The notes under the pieces were generated by a model. That model made no database searches, was not told the DNA's origin, and worked only from the letters and a program-made list of their open reading frames with translations. The position numbers and the translations under genes were made by a program. Source: Aureispira anguillae (GTDB lineage Bacteria > Bacteroidota > Bacteroidia > Chitinophagales > Saprospiraceae). From it: a stretch of DNA of 64,000 bases. The first letter of the stretch is position 1. Each line of letters starts with the position of its first letter. Where the stretch lies: the NCBI RefSeq assembly GCF_026000115.1, contig NZ_AP026867.1, positions 1,333,501 through 1,397,500 on the forward strand. Direction: 5' to 3'. Shown here piece by piece: positions 43,075-52,260 of the stretch.

Positions 43075-43190
43075 CTACTCTACCCGATGGTTTTGGCTAA
43101 AATTAGAGGTGCTTAGACACCACTTGCCTAGTTTGATGTAAAGAACTAAGGACGCTTAGAATAAGCGCTAAAAATCGTGGGGTAGAGTAG
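43075..43190. repeat. 116-bp element with terminal inverted repeats
   Basis: Ends CTACTCTACCC (43075-43085) and GGGTAGAGTAG (43180-43190) are perfect inverted repeats. Inside are two small hairpins: GGTG-CTTAGA-CACC near 43109 and CGCTTA-GAA-TAAGCG near 43153. It lies directly after argH. It looks like a MITE-like unit or a folded RNA; no second copy is in this window. Confidence 0.6.
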
Positions 43191-43289
43191 ACGTTTCTTA
43201 AGCAAAAGTGAAATAAATCAACTGAACAATTGAGCAAAATATTATTTATTTCTCTAGTGTTATTTCATGCTTTTACGAAACAAAATTTT

Positions 43290-43297
43290 AACTTTGC
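43290..43297 (+). promoter_or_regulatory. -7 promoter box before amidohydrolase gene
   Basis: TAACTTTG matches TAnnTTTG, 70 bp before the ATG; no clear TTTG at -33. Confidence 0.45.
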
Positions 43298-43367
43298 GCC
43301 ATTATTAAAATCCAATGGGGAATAATAAAATTCATTTATAAAATTGCATATACATAATATATAGACA

Positions 43368-44333
43368 ATGGATCCGAAACAGTTAATTCTTGACAAAATA
43401 AAGGCAAATGGTGGTTGGGTAAACACACATGCACATCTAGATAGAGCCTATACGCTAAATGAAGATAACTTTAACTATTCATACTCTTACCTAAAAGAGA
43501 AGTGGCATTTGGTAGATGAAATGAAGAAGGCAGCAACTGTGGATGACATCTACAGACGTATGTGTAAGGCTACTGAAGTTTTGTTGGAGCAAGGAACGCA
43601 AGCAATGGGAACATTCATTGATGTGGATGAAAAAATTGAGGACAAAGCAATCAAAGCTGCTCAAAAATTGCGTGATACCTATGGCAAAGACATCGAAATG
43701 CGTTTTGCTTGCCAAGTACTAAAAGGTGTTATTGATCCTAAGGCACGTTACTGGTTTGATATGTCTTTAGACTTCGTTGATATTGTTGGAGGTTTGCCAG
43801 CTAAGGATTTTGGTCGTGAAGAAGAACATTTGGATATTTTGATGTCTTCTGCCAAAGAAAATGGTAAATTGGTACACGTTCATGTGGATCAATTTAATAC
43901 AGACGAAGAAAAAGAAACCGAACAATTGGCTCGCAAGACCATTGAACATGGTATGCAAGGAAAGGTGTCTGCTATTCACTGTATTTCATTGGCAGCACAT
44001 CCTAAAAAGTACCGCCACGAGGTATACGATTTGTGTCGTGAGGCAGATATGCACATTATCTCTTGTCCAACAGCATGGATTGACCACAATCGTACAGAGC
44101 GTTTGCAGGTAAGTCACAACTCGATTACTCCAGTTGATGAAATGGTGCCTGCTGGTTTGACAGTTGCATTTGGTACGGACAATATTTGTGATATTTACAA
44201 ACCATTTTCAGATGCAGATTTGTGGACAGAAATGCGTGTAATGTTGGAGGCTTGTCATTATTATGATATTGATAACTTAGTGAAAATTGCCACAGAAAAC
44301 GGCTTAAAAGCACTAGGAATTGAGAAGAAATAA
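43368..44333 (+). CDS. Amidohydrolase, cytosine-deaminase-like
   Basis: 321-residue metal-dependent TIM-barrel hydrolase. Metal ligands can be placed: HAHLD (His21, His23), HVHVDQF (His170, His172), His204 in AIHC, and Asp271 in FGTDNI. The HxHLD start, the HVHVDQ strand and the GTDNI end resemble CodA-like deaminases. The protein is about 100 residues shorter than E. coli CodA because the extra beta-sandwich domain is reduced. The likely reaction is deamination or hydrolysis of a ring amide; the exact substrate is not certain. Confidence 0.85.
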   Translation: MDPKQLILDKIKANGGWVNTHAHLDRAYTLNEDNFNYSYSYLKEKWHLVDEMKKAATVDDIYRRMCKATEVLLEQGTQAMGTFIDVDEKIEDKAIKAAQKLRDTYGKDIEMRFACQVLKGVIDPKARYWFDMSLDFVDIVGGLPAKDFGREEEHLDILMSSAKENGKLVHVHVDQFNTDEEKETEQLARKTIEHGMQGKVSAIHCISLAAHPKKYRHEVYDLCREADMHIISCPTAWIDHNRTERLQVSHNSITPVDEMVPAGLTVAFGTDNICDIYKPFSDADLWTEMRVMLEACHYYDIDNLVKIATENGLKALGIEKK

Positions 44334-44366
44334 AAATAACCATCTTACAAATAAATGGTTTATAAG

Positions 44367-44400
44367 CTGCTTAGGTATTGATTACCTAAGCAGTTTTTTT
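44367..44400 (+). terminator. Terminator after amidohydrolase gene
   Basis: 11-bp arms CTGCTTAGGTA / TACCTAAGCAG with a TTGAT loop, followed directly by nine T. Confidence 0.92.
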
Positions 44401-44476
44401 TTGATCGAAAGCCTGCATTTAATTTTTTTTATTAGTTTAGTATACTTGGTACCCTGTATTGGTGTTGATTTGGTGA

Positions 44477-44617
44477 TTAACTAACTACTTGATCTTTTGG
44501 GAGGAAGATCAGATGACAGTAATCAACAATTATAGCCCAGCAATCCAATTGCACTAAAGCTTGGTCTTGTATTTGTTTTAGAACTCCCCAATTAAGAGAC
44601 GATAAAGAAAGTTCCAT
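44477..44617 (-). CDS. Possible 46-residue protein
   Basis: ATG to TAA on the minus strand in the gap between two plus-strand genes. The product begins MELSLSSLNWGVLKQIQDQA and has a plausible mix of residues, but no domain, promoter or homologue that I can name. It is a low-confidence candidate; the gap otherwise shows only a GATCTT/AAGATC hairpin near 44491. Confidence 0.25.
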   Translation of the reverse strand: MELSLSSLNWGVLKQIQDQALVQLDCWAIIVDYCHLIFLPKDQVVS

Positions 44618-44645
44618 AATTTTTTAACCTTAAAATTTTACTTGC

Positions 44646-46364
44646 ATGCAATACGTAATAATCCTTTTGGTTGCTTTGTTTTGTTCCCCTGTCCTAGGAC
44701 AAAAGGAGTTTACAATAAATGTACACGAAATAAGCGACCCAGATGGCTTAAATCCCCTCACTTCTAAGGCCGCAAATGCCGAAAACATAGAAGACAATAT
44801 TTTCTGTCGGCTATTAGAGTTTAATCGAGAAACTTTTCAACTGGAGCCTGCTTTAGCCCTGAAGCGTCCGCTTATCGAAACCCCTAAGACAGGCAAGTAC
44901 AAAGGAGGCATGGCTTTAACTTATGAGATCCATCCCGCAGCAACTTGGGATAATGGAATGCCCGTTACTGGAAATGATTATTTGTTTACTATTAAAGTGG
45001 TTAAACATCGAAATGTTGAAAGTGCGGGAAGACGGCTGAGTCTAGAGTTTATTGATGATGTGGTCGTAGATGCTGCGAATCCCAAAAAATTTACAATTTA
45101 TTCAAAAAAGGTGTTTTTTACGGCAGAATCGTTGAGTGGTAATTTACTACATATTCTACCAGAGTATATTTATGATCCTAGTCAAACCATGCGTAGTATT
45201 AGCATAGCTGATTTGATGGATGCCAAAAAAGAATATAGTGATGCGCTCAAAGAATTTGCGGATGATTTTAATTCTGCTAAATATGCTAGTGAAATAGCAT
45301 TTGTGAAGGGCTGTGGGCCTTATCAATTGGCAGAGTGGGATGCAGGAGGAAGCATTACTTTAGAACGAAAAAAAGATTGGTGGGGAGATAAGGTCGCTGA
45401 CAATCTTTATTTAAAAGCTTATCCAACTAAAATCGTCTATCACATCATGCCTGGAATGGGCTGGGTGCTTTCTAAAATGAGGGATGGAGAGCTGGATATT
45501 GTTAGAAATGTTCCCCCACAGCGATTTTATGATGCTCAAAAAAAAGAAGAATATACAAAACTAGTTGATTTTCATGAACCCTCGCAATTTGCTTATCACT
45601 ATCTGGCTTTAAATGCTCAAAGTCCTAAATTATCGGATAAACGGGTGCGAGAGGCAATTGCTTGTGCTGTTAATCGAGAACGTATTGTTCAAGAATTTTT
45701 TGGCGGTGCAGCAATGAAGGTGAATACTCCAATTTCTCCACATAGAACCTATTATGATATTAAGGAAAAGGGGACAGACTTTGACCTAAAAAAAGCCCAA
45801 AGTCTATTGACTAAGGCAGGTTGGAAAGATACCGATGGGGACGATGTTTTGGACAAACGAATCGATGGTAAATTGGTGAAATTGCGTTTGAAATATAATT
45901 ACAACAAAGGAAATTTAGTGCGCAAAGCGATTGGTGAAATGCTTAAGGAAGATTTGGCTCAAATTGGAATTAAAATGGACTTGTATCCCATTGATTTTGC
46001 GACTTTACTCGCTAATGCCAATGCTAGAAACTATGAAGTGATTGCCCTTGCTTGGGTAAATACGCCTGGCTCGGATGACCTGAAAAATGTTTGGCATACT
46101 TCTGCGGATACCAAAAATGGAGGAAACAGGGTAGGCTTTGGTACTCCTAAGACCGATCGCATTATTGATGAAATTTCGGTTACGTTGGACGAAAACAAAA
46201 GAAAGGAGTTGTACCTTGAAATTCAACAGTTAATTGTTGCAGAACATCCTTATGTGTTTTTAGTGGTTCCCAATCAGTTGATTATGATTAAAAAAGGATT
46301 TACTTATCCTGATTTGGGGCCTGTTCGCCCTGGTTATGTGACTCGATTGTTCCAAAAGAAATAG
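44646..46364 (+). CDS. Peptide-type ABC transporter solute-binding protein
   Basis: 572 residues with a signal peptide (MQYVIILLVALFCSPVLG) and the family 5 extracellular solute-binding fold (DppA/OppA type). Typical segments are VHEISDPDGLNPLTS near the N-terminus, LTYEIHPAATWDNGMPVTGNDYLFTIKV (about 100), KRVREAIACAVNRERIVQEF and AWVNTPGSDDLKNVWH. It would deliver peptides or other small solutes to an ABC permease, but no permease or ATPase genes are adjacent. It lies 8 bp before a small membrane-protein gene. Confidence 0.88.
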   Translation: MQYVIILLVALFCSPVLGQKEFTINVHEISDPDGLNPLTSKAANAENIEDNIFCRLLEFNRETFQLEPALALKRPLIETPKTGKYKGGMALTYEIHPAATWDNGMPVTGNDYLFTIKVVKHRNVESAGRRLSLEFIDDVVVDAANPKKFTIYSKKVFFTAESLSGNLLHILPEYIYDPSQTMRSISIADLMDAKKEYSDALKEFADDFNSAKYASEIAFVKGCGPYQLAEWDAGGSITLERKKDWWGDKVADNLYLKAYPTKIVYHIMPGMGWVLSKMRDGELDIVRNVPPQRFYDAQKKEEYTKLVDFHEPSQFAYHYLALNAQSPKLSDKRVREAIACAVNRERIVQEFFGGAAMKVNTPISPHRTYYDIKEKGTDFDLKKAQSLLTKAGWKDTDGDDVLDKRIDGKLVKLRLKYNYNKGNLVRKAIGEMLKEDLAQIGIKMDLYPIDFATLLANANARNYEVIALAWVNTPGSDDLKNVWHTSADTKNGGNRVGFGTPKTDRIIDEISVTLDENKRKELYLEIQQLIVAEHPYVFLVVPNQLIMIKKGFTYPDLGPVRPGYVTRLFQKK

Positions 46365-46372
46365 CAAGTAAT

Positions 46373-46897
46373 ATGATGTTATTAGACGATGGCAAGAGCA
46401 TTCAAGAGGAGAAAGAAATACAATTTGCAAGAGCCTTTTTTGGGGGAAGGTATTTGGCGATGTATTTTGTCCTTTTAGTTGCGTTAGGAATATTTGGAAC
46501 CATAATAAAACCTGAAAATATTGTATTTTGTCTTTTATTTTTAGGAATTTTTAGTTCGATGTATTTTTTTACCTACGCTATTCAAGTGAGTTTGTTTTCT
46601 AACAAAAAGATAGCCATTCACGACTATAATTTAGTGCTAATTCGGAAGAATAAAATCATTAAAAATATTACTGTTTACCACGATAAAGATTGGATTTGTA
46701 TAAAAGATAGCGCTTCATTACCCATTGCTGTTTTTGAAAAATCTAAAAACAAAGAAATATGCGATTGGATTTTTAGGAGTTATACCGTAGAATCTAAAGA
46801 ACTGAAAACAACAATCCCTCAAAAGGCTTGGGCAGATTTAATAACAACAACTGGAACAGGCTTGTTGATTTTATGCCTTATCTTTAGTTTTGCTTAA
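46373..46897 (+). CDS. Small membrane protein of unknown function
   Basis: 174 residues with two adjacent transmembrane helices (about 28-45 and 50-70), a soluble beta-rich middle (about 75-145) and a C-terminal hydrophobic helix (about 155-172). The layout is like small PH-domain-bearing membrane proteins, but this is not firm. It starts 8 bp after the solute-binding-protein gene, so the two are probably translated from one message. Confidence 0.7.
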   Translation: MMLLDDGKSIQEEKEIQFARAFFGGRYLAMYFVLLVALGIFGTIIKPENIVFCLLFLGIFSSMYFFTYAIQVSLFSNKKIAIHDYNLVLIRKNKIIKNITVYHDKDWICIKDSASLPIAVFEKSKNKEICDWIFRSYTVESKELKTTIPQKAWADLITTTGTGLLILCLIFSFA

Positions 46898-46904
46898 GCT
46901 AAAA

Positions 46905-46931
46905 AAGGGAGTAGTCTTAGCTAACTCCCTT
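46905..46931. terminator. Bidirectional terminator, 46.9 kb
   Basis: 8-bp arms AAGGGAGT / ACTCCCTT around an 11-nt loop, with A-run before and a CTATTTTT tract after. Both flanking genes end within 10 bp of it. Confidence 0.75.
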
Positions 46932-46939
46932 CTCTATTT

Positions 46940-48433
46940 TTAATGAGCAACAACAATTTTCCGAATTGCTTTAAAATGTGCAACTTCCACTTTTAAGAGA
47001 TAGACACCACTAGGCAGATCGCTAACGTCTACTGTTAGGGCATCGTGATCGGTATGGAACTGTTTCTTTAATGGTTTTCCTTGTACATTCAAAACCTGAA
47101 CATGAATTGCTTCATTTGTATGAACATGATCTGTGATGGTTAGTTGTACAATATCGTGGGCTGGATTTGGGGTGATTTCAAGAGCAAGTTCAGCATTTTG
47201 TAGGGGATGGATGGAATTATAAACTGCCTTGGGAATGGTATCTCCTGCTAGAACACCATCGATATAATAGCCCGTTAATTTTTTGCTGCTGAATATTGAG
47301 TTTCCTAAGCCCGATTGAGAGTCATAATTATAAATTTCTCCAAGATGGGGAGAAAGGACAGATTTGTGAAAACCATCAAAATATCCTCGATAAAAATAAG
47401 TTTCATACTGTCGTCCTGATGAATCTTGATACTGTCCGCAGCCTCCAAGCATAATGGCTGAATTGGTGGTTGAATTTGTAAACTCAAAAGCTTGTTTGGT
47501 AAAATCTGTTCCTCCTCCAATAGCGTAATCGAAGACCCAAGTAGTATTTCCCGAACCAGTGACGGTATCACTGTCATAGTTGTGCGTTTCTATAAAATTA
47601 TAATCGACAGAATAGCTAAAACCTGTCGCTGTAACTTGTTTGGTCATAATGTCATATCTATAGAGAACCGTATTAACATTGCTATTGCCAGCTCCTCCTG
47701 GACCACCAAAATTGTAGCTAGATATATAATTAAATACATTGCCTACTTCAAAATCATAGACATCGTAAGTATTGGGCATTTTTAAGCCGTAATTTTGAGT
47801 TGGAGCCGTTTCTATTCCTGCAAGTTGATAGGAGCTTTGTCCTGCATCAGAAAAATGAATAATGCCATAATTTTTAGACAATACAATGCTGTCGCCCGTA
47901 TTTACCGTGATTATTTTGATGGAATCTAAAACGCCAAATATATATTCTTCGTCAGCAGCTACAACGGTTGCTATATCGGGCTGATTGAGTTTATAAATCC
48001 AGCTTTCATTGACATTAGCTAAGGTGTTAATGACAAAGCTATCTGGCGTATTTTGATAGGTGTAGTAACCTGTCTGAAAACTATCTGGGCTATAAAAATG
48101 ATAAAGCCCTGGGCTAACTTCGATCATCTTTTCATTTAGAAAATGCATCTTAGCCTTAAGGGTTCCATTGTAGAGCGTTTGAGGATGATAGTTTTGTTGG
48201 CGGTTGAAATAATATTGATTGTTTATTGTAGAATCAATATACAGGGATTGGATGGATTGTTTCATCACAATCTCAGAAAAATTAGGGACTCCATAAATAA
48301 GAACGGAATCACTAGTGCTTGGGCTACTTTTATAGCTAGTAATTGCTGTGGTAGAAATTGGTTGCCAGTTTTGTCCAATTAGTAAATTACCATAAAGTAG
48401 GCAGGTCAATAGAATTATATATTTTTCTCTCAA
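46940..48433 (-). CDS. Secreted protein with T9SS type A sorting domain
   Basis: 497 residues: signal peptide (MREKYIILLTCLLYGNLLIG), a long Ser/Thr/Tyr-rich beta region with no family I recognise, and a C-terminal Por secretion domain (about 420-497) that begins ITPNPAHDIVQLTI and ends with SGVYLLKVEVAHFKAIRKIV. The sorting domain directs export through the type IX system and usually anchoring to the cell surface. The cargo region may be a binding or structural module. Homologues are probably lineage-specific. Confidence 0.85.
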   Translation of the reverse strand: MREKYIILLTCLLYGNLLIGQNWQPISTTAITSYKSSPSTSDSVLIYGVPNFSEIVMKQSIQSLYIDSTINNQYYFNRQQNYHPQTLYNGTLKAKMHFLNEKMIEVSPGLYHFYSPDSFQTGYYTYQNTPDSFVINTLANVNESWIYKLNQPDIATVVAADEEYIFGVLDSIKIITVNTGDSIVLSKNYGIIHFSDAGQSSYQLAGIETAPTQNYGLKMPNTYDVYDFEVGNVFNYISSYNFGGPGGAGNSNVNTVLYRYDIMTKQVTATGFSYSVDYNFIETHNYDSDTVTGSGNTTWVFDYAIGGGTDFTKQAFEFTNSTTNSAIMLGGCGQYQDSSGRQYETYFYRGYFDGFHKSVLSPHLGEIYNYDSQSGLGNSIFSSKKLTGYYIDGVLAGDTIPKAVYNSIHPLQNAELALEITPNPAHDIVQLTITDHVHTNEAIHVQVLNVQGKPLKKQFHTDHDALTVDVSDLPSGVYLLKVEVAHFKAIRKIVVAH

Positions 48434-48757
48434 AGTAAGTAGGGGTTGGTAGACTACAACTTTATATCATAGTTGGTCTAAGGTGAACGAATGATGTTTT
48501 ATTATTATATAGATATAATTGGGACTATACAAATACACTAAATTATATTTATCAGAAAAAAATGAGTTGTTTCTGAGCGGTAAATGATTGGATAAGCAGC
48601 GATGGGAGTACTTGTTATTGAGTTGTTAATCGATTCCGAAATAATCGAATATCCTGATTTTTTGTATAGTTTGGAAGGACTATTTTATAGGAGTAACTAT
48701 TTATTGTTACACTGCTAATTTATATGATTATTATTATTATAAATAAACAAAAAAAGG
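48434..48757. other. 324-bp gap with no recognised gene
   Basis: AT-rich spacer between divergent genes, which should hold both promoters. The only structure noted is TCGATT-N7-AATCGA near 48629, a possible operator. No clear TAnnTTTG box was found. Confidence 0.5.
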
Positions 48758-49351
48758 ATGAAAAAGAAAGGTATAATTATATTATTTATGATACAATCGA
48801 TTTTCTTATTGGGACAAGAACAGGTGCCTTTAGACTTGTTGGAAACAGACAGTACTTGGGGCAAAGAACTGTTCAAATTTCCAATACATTTTGCACAAGA
48901 AATTAATTATCAAGGAATAGAAGAAGCCAAGTTTCCAAAGGGCTGGGGAGACGCAGACCATCCCAATTTTTGGTCTTATGTCTTTGCTTGGGACATAGAC
49001 CTTAAGGAAGAATTAACAGAGAAAAAATTGGAAGCCAATTTACAGTTGTATTTTGATGGTTTAATGAGCGTGGTTAATAAAGATAAAGAGAGGGTATTGC
49101 CCAAAACAACTGCTTTGTTTCTTAAAAAAGGAACGTCCAACCATATTTCTAGGTATGTGGGAAAGGTCAAAATTTTTGATGTTTTTTCTACCCAAAAAAA
49201 CTTGATATTAAATGTTCTAGTTGAGCAGTATTATTGTGAACAGAAAAAAAAATCTGTTGTGATTTTTAAGTTTTCGCCTAAGGAATTTGGGCATGCGACT
49301 TGGCTAAAATTAGAAAATGTAAGGCTTCACACTAATATTTGTAACCGCTAA
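48758..49351 (+). CDS. Exported protein of unknown function
   Basis: 197 residues with a signal peptide (MKKKGIIILFMIQSIFLLGQ) and a compact mature domain (KELFKFPIHFAQEINYQGIEEAKFPKGW; a C-terminal FSPKEFGHATW segment). The WGDADHPNFWSYVFAW region is distinctive, but I cannot assign a family. It is the first gene of a run of small plus-strand genes and is followed after 9 bp by a MORN-like lipoprotein gene, so it is probably in an operon with it. Confidence 0.75.
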   Translation: MKKKGIIILFMIQSIFLLGQEQVPLDLLETDSTWGKELFKFPIHFAQEINYQGIEEAKFPKGWGDADHPNFWSYVFAWDIDLKEELTEKKLEANLQLYFDGLMSVVNKDKERVLPKTTALFLKKGTSNHISRYVGKVKIFDVFSTQKNLILNVLVEQYYCEQKKKSVVIFKFSPKEFGHATWLKLENVRLHTNICNR

Positions 49352-49360
49352 AAAATCAAC

Positions 49361-50008
49361 ATGAAAAAATTAACCATCAACTATTACGTTTTTGTATTAA
49401 TGAATTTCATAATTGTGTGTCTATTATTGGCTTGTGATACGCAGCATAAGCAGCCTCAACAACAAGATGATAATATAAAAACTGTAACTGCTGAAGCTAA
49501 AAAGGAGCCTTCTAAGTGGGATGTTGCCCTGCCGATTGTTGTCAACTCAGCAATGGATAGCCTAATTCTTAATCAATATAAGAATGGAAAAAAGGAGGGA
49601 GTTTGGAGAGAATTCTATGAAAAAGGTCGTTTGAGAAGTGAAGGCGTTTATAAGGATGGAAAGAAAGAGGGATTGCATAGAGAATGGTGGAAAAATGGCG
49701 AATTATCTTTAGAGGGGACGTATGAAAATGGAACGGCAAACGGATTGATGAAATGGTACAATGAAAAAGGTCGTTTGGTAGCAGTGGGAAAAATGATAGA
49801 AGATAAAAGGTCTGGTCCTTGGAAAATTTGTGATGTTCATGATGCTTCGCTTTGCATTGATGCAAATTTTAAGGCGGATAAAAGGGAGGGACGATGGAAA
49901 ATATACGAAGGTAATAATGAGGTATGGAAAGAGCAACTTTGGAAGAATGATCGGCTTGTTTCCGAAAAATGTAAAGATAAAAAGGGAAAGGCGGTAATTT
50001 GTAATTAA
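49361..50008 (+). CDS. MORN-repeat lipoprotein (YwqK-like)
   Basis: 215 residues: lipoprotein signal with Cys25 (IIVCLLLAC) and four to five degenerate MORN_2 repeats of the form YxNGKKEGVWREFYEKGRL, spaced about 23 residues (about 70-195). Such repeats form flat beta-hairpin ribbons and occur in YwqK-type proteins, sometimes labelled as antitoxins, though that function is not established. A nearby gene (50151) has the same repeats, pointing to a family expansion. Confidence 0.85.
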   Translation: MKKLTINYYVFVLMNFIIVCLLLACDTQHKQPQQQDDNIKTVTAEAKKEPSKWDVALPIVVNSAMDSLILNQYKNGKKEGVWREFYEKGRLRSEGVYKDGKKEGLHREWWKNGELSLEGTYENGTANGLMKWYNEKGRLVAVGKMIEDKRSGPWKICDVHDASLCIDANFKADKREGRWKIYEGNNEVWKEQLWKNDRLVSEKCKDKKGKAVICN

Positions 50009-50150
50009 TCCTTCTCAATTGGGATTGGGTAGAATAAAATATAGCCTAAATTATAATTGAATTCTAGTTGAAAAAATACTACATTTGAGGCTAAACCTTT
50101 TTATTGCTCCAAGCTTATCCCTTGGAGAAATCCACTAAATCTACCAAACC

Positions 50151-51104
50151 ATGAAACCATTACTGCTACTTAGTAGTTTATTGTTACTTGTCTTAAGTTG
50201 TTCTACCCATAAAACAACATCCCAATCGAACGATAACCCTTACAAGAATACTTATGATCATTACCTAGCGCAAGGAGAAACTAAAATCTATGCATGGTAT
50301 CAAGGGCTTATCTCTAAGCGAAACACAGATGAATATATTATTAGGCTATTTTATCCCGAAAAAAAACAAATCACCTCATTAATTACTTATAAAAGTAATA
50401 ACAAAGACATTAAACATGGGGCTTATCAGACTTGGTTTGATAATGGAAATAAAAAGGAGGCAGGAGCTTACAAAAATAATCTTCGAGATGGGGGATGGAA
50501 ATTCTATTCGCATAGAAAAGGGCTGGTAACTTCAGAAGGAAAATACAAGGATGGTGAACTTCAAGGAAAATGGAAAAATTATGATTCAGAAGGAAACATA
50601 TTAAATGAAATAACTTGGGTAGATGACGTGAAAGAAGGAGCTTTTGTAGAATATGATAGCTTGGGGAATGTGATTAATGAGGGAATTTATAAAGCAGATA
50701 CTATTTTTCAGCAAACCCAAATAAAAGAGAAGGAAGAGTATCAAGATGGGACTATATTTGCGATTGTAGAAGAAATGCCTTATCTGAGAGAATGTGCGCA
50801 TATAGAAGACCCCAAAGAGCGAAAAAAGACCTCTGATCAGTTGTTGTTAAAATATATTTATAATACGATAAGTTATCCTGCTTTTGCAAGAGAAAATGCT
50901 GCCGAAGGCAAAGCTGTTATTTGTTTTACAGTTATGGAAGATGGTCGTATTAGAGATGTCTATACGATATCGGGTATCTGCGAAAGTATTGAAAAAGAAT
51001 GCCTAAAAATAGTGAACAATTTGCCTCCTTGGAACCCTGGAAAACAAAAGGGAAAAGCGGTTAGAGTAAAGTATAACTTGCCTATTAGGTTTAAACTAAC
51101 TTAG
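50151..51104 (+). CDS. MORN-repeat / TonB C-terminal domain lipoprotein
   Basis: 317 residues: lipoprotein signal (MKPLLLLSSLLLLVLSCS, Cys17), MORN_2 repeats (about 95-190, such as AYQTWFDNGNKKEAGAYKNN), a linker, and a TonB C-terminal domain (about 235-316: YPAFARENAAEGKAVICFTV, ending VRVKYNLPIRFKLT). The TonB domain normally contacts the TonB box of outer-membrane receptors, but this protein has a lipid anchor instead of the usual membrane helix and no ExbB/ExbD nearby. An energy-transducing role is therefore uncertain. Confidence 0.85.
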   Translation: MKPLLLLSSLLLLVLSCSTHKTTSQSNDNPYKNTYDHYLAQGETKIYAWYQGLISKRNTDEYIIRLFYPEKKQITSLITYKSNNKDIKHGAYQTWFDNGNKKEAGAYKNNLRDGGWKFYSHRKGLVTSEGKYKDGELQGKWKNYDSEGNILNEITWVDDVKEGAFVEYDSLGNVINEGIYKADTIFQQTQIKEKEEYQDGTIFAIVEEMPYLRECAHIEDPKERKKTSDQLLLKYIYNTISYPAFARENAAEGKAVICFTVMEDGRIRDVYTISGICESIEKECLKIVNNLPPWNPGKQKGKAVRVKYNLPIRFKLT

Positions 51105-51150
51105 TTAGGGGGAGAAAATAAAGATTACAACAACTTTAGTACAAAAAACT

Positions 51151-51678
51151 ATGAAAACTATATTTAATACCCTTTTTATTATTTTGCTTGCTTTTCAAAT
51201 TGCCAACGCACAGGATGCACCCAATATTCCTACATCTTACCAACTTGAAAAGAAGGAAGATTATGCTTCCTATCGAGCGCAAGTGCTCGAAACGATTATC
51301 TGGCTCGAAAATACGCCCATTAGCGATCAAAATTCTAGTATCAGAAGACCTGCTCAGAAGTTTGTTATGACTTGGCTTTCAGGACATCCTGATCTACACC
51401 CACCTTTGGTGCAAGATATTATTCAGCCACTAATGGAGGAAGATGCAAAGTATGCGGCTATCTTAATGGGGCGATTTATTTTTGGTGAGGCTAAGGCTTT
51501 AATGCAAACGAAAGAAGAACTTAGCGAAGTGGATTTATACCTCAAAGGTATAGAAGCTATGCTTAATGCTTATGATACAATTCATCCAAAAGTGAAGTTA
51601 AGAACGATGGAAAAATACAAAAGGATGGTAAAAAAGGGCAAATTGAGGGCTTGGCTAGAGGGATTAGTAAAGGGCTAG
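51151..51678 (+). CDS. Exported helical protein of unknown function
   Basis: 175 residues with a signal peptide (MKTIFNTLFIILLAFQIANAQ). The mature domain is mostly helical, with LETIIWLENTPISDQNSSIR, FVMTWLSGHPDLH and a basic C-terminus (KYKRMVKKGKLRAW). I recognise no family by name. It lies 46 bp after the MORN/TonB gene and 55 bp before the DUF1877 gene, on the same strand. Confidence 0.75.
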   Translation: MKTIFNTLFIILLAFQIANAQDAPNIPTSYQLEKKEDYASYRAQVLETIIWLENTPISDQNSSIRRPAQKFVMTWLSGHPDLHPPLVQDIIQPLMEEDAKYAAILMGRFIFGEAKALMQTKEELSEVDLYLKGIEAMLNAYDTIHPKVKLRTMEKYKRMVKKGKLRAWLEGLVKG

Positions 51679-51733
51679 TTAGATGCCCTTTGACAATGGA
51701 ATAAATACTTTAACCTAAACCAATACTTAACAC

Positions 51734-52225
51734 ATGGGAATGACGTTAAATCTAATTCGAATCAACCAACATGAATTAGATTCTTTTTTGAACGATCCTA
51801 GTCTTCTTGAAGATTTTCTTGATAATGATGATGAAAATGCTAACCAAATCAACATAGATAAAAGCTGGGGAGGGATATTGTTTTTACTCACAGGAGGAAC
51901 CTATAACGATAGTCACCCCTCTAATCGAATTTTTTTTAGTTGTAATTTTATTGATGAAGAACAGGATTTAGGATATGGACCTGCTCATTATTTAACAAAG
52001 GATGAAGTTAGCATATATGCTAAAGAACTTTCAGCGATCAACTTAGAGGATTTAAAGAATAACTTTGATCCACTAAAAATGGATGCAATAGGCGTTTACC
52101 CTGGAAACTGGGAAAGGGATGGGGAGGAAGAAAGAACGTATCTTATAGAATATTTTGAAGAATTGAGAAGCTTTTATTTAGCCGCAGCACAAAAAGAGCA
52201 AGCTATTTTAACTTTTATAGGTTGA
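51734..52225 (+). CDS. DUF1877 (YfbM-like) family protein
   Basis: 163-residue cytoplasmic protein with the DUF1877 pattern: MGMTLNLIRINQHELDSFL at the start, DKSWGGILFLLTG in the middle, YLTKDEVSIYAKELSAI and the IGVYPGNW segment. YfbM of E. coli has a solved structure but no known activity. Family members are often found in clusters of small accessory genes, as here. Confidence 0.85.
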   Translation: MGMTLNLIRINQHELDSFLNDPSLLEDFLDNDDENANQINIDKSWGGILFLLTGGTYNDSHPSNRIFFSCNFIDEEQDLGYGPAHYLTKDEVSIYAKELSAINLEDLKNNFDPLKMDAIGVYPGNWERDGEEERTYLIEYFEELRSFYLAAAQKEQAILTFIG

Positions 52226-52260
52226 TGGAAGGGCTCGTTATGATTAGGTTATAGAAATAG

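Noticed and set aside
49361-50008. YwqK-like protein as the antitoxin of a toxin-antitoxin pair
   Set aside because: The label comes from repeat similarity only; it is an exported lipoprotein and no toxin gene is adjacent.
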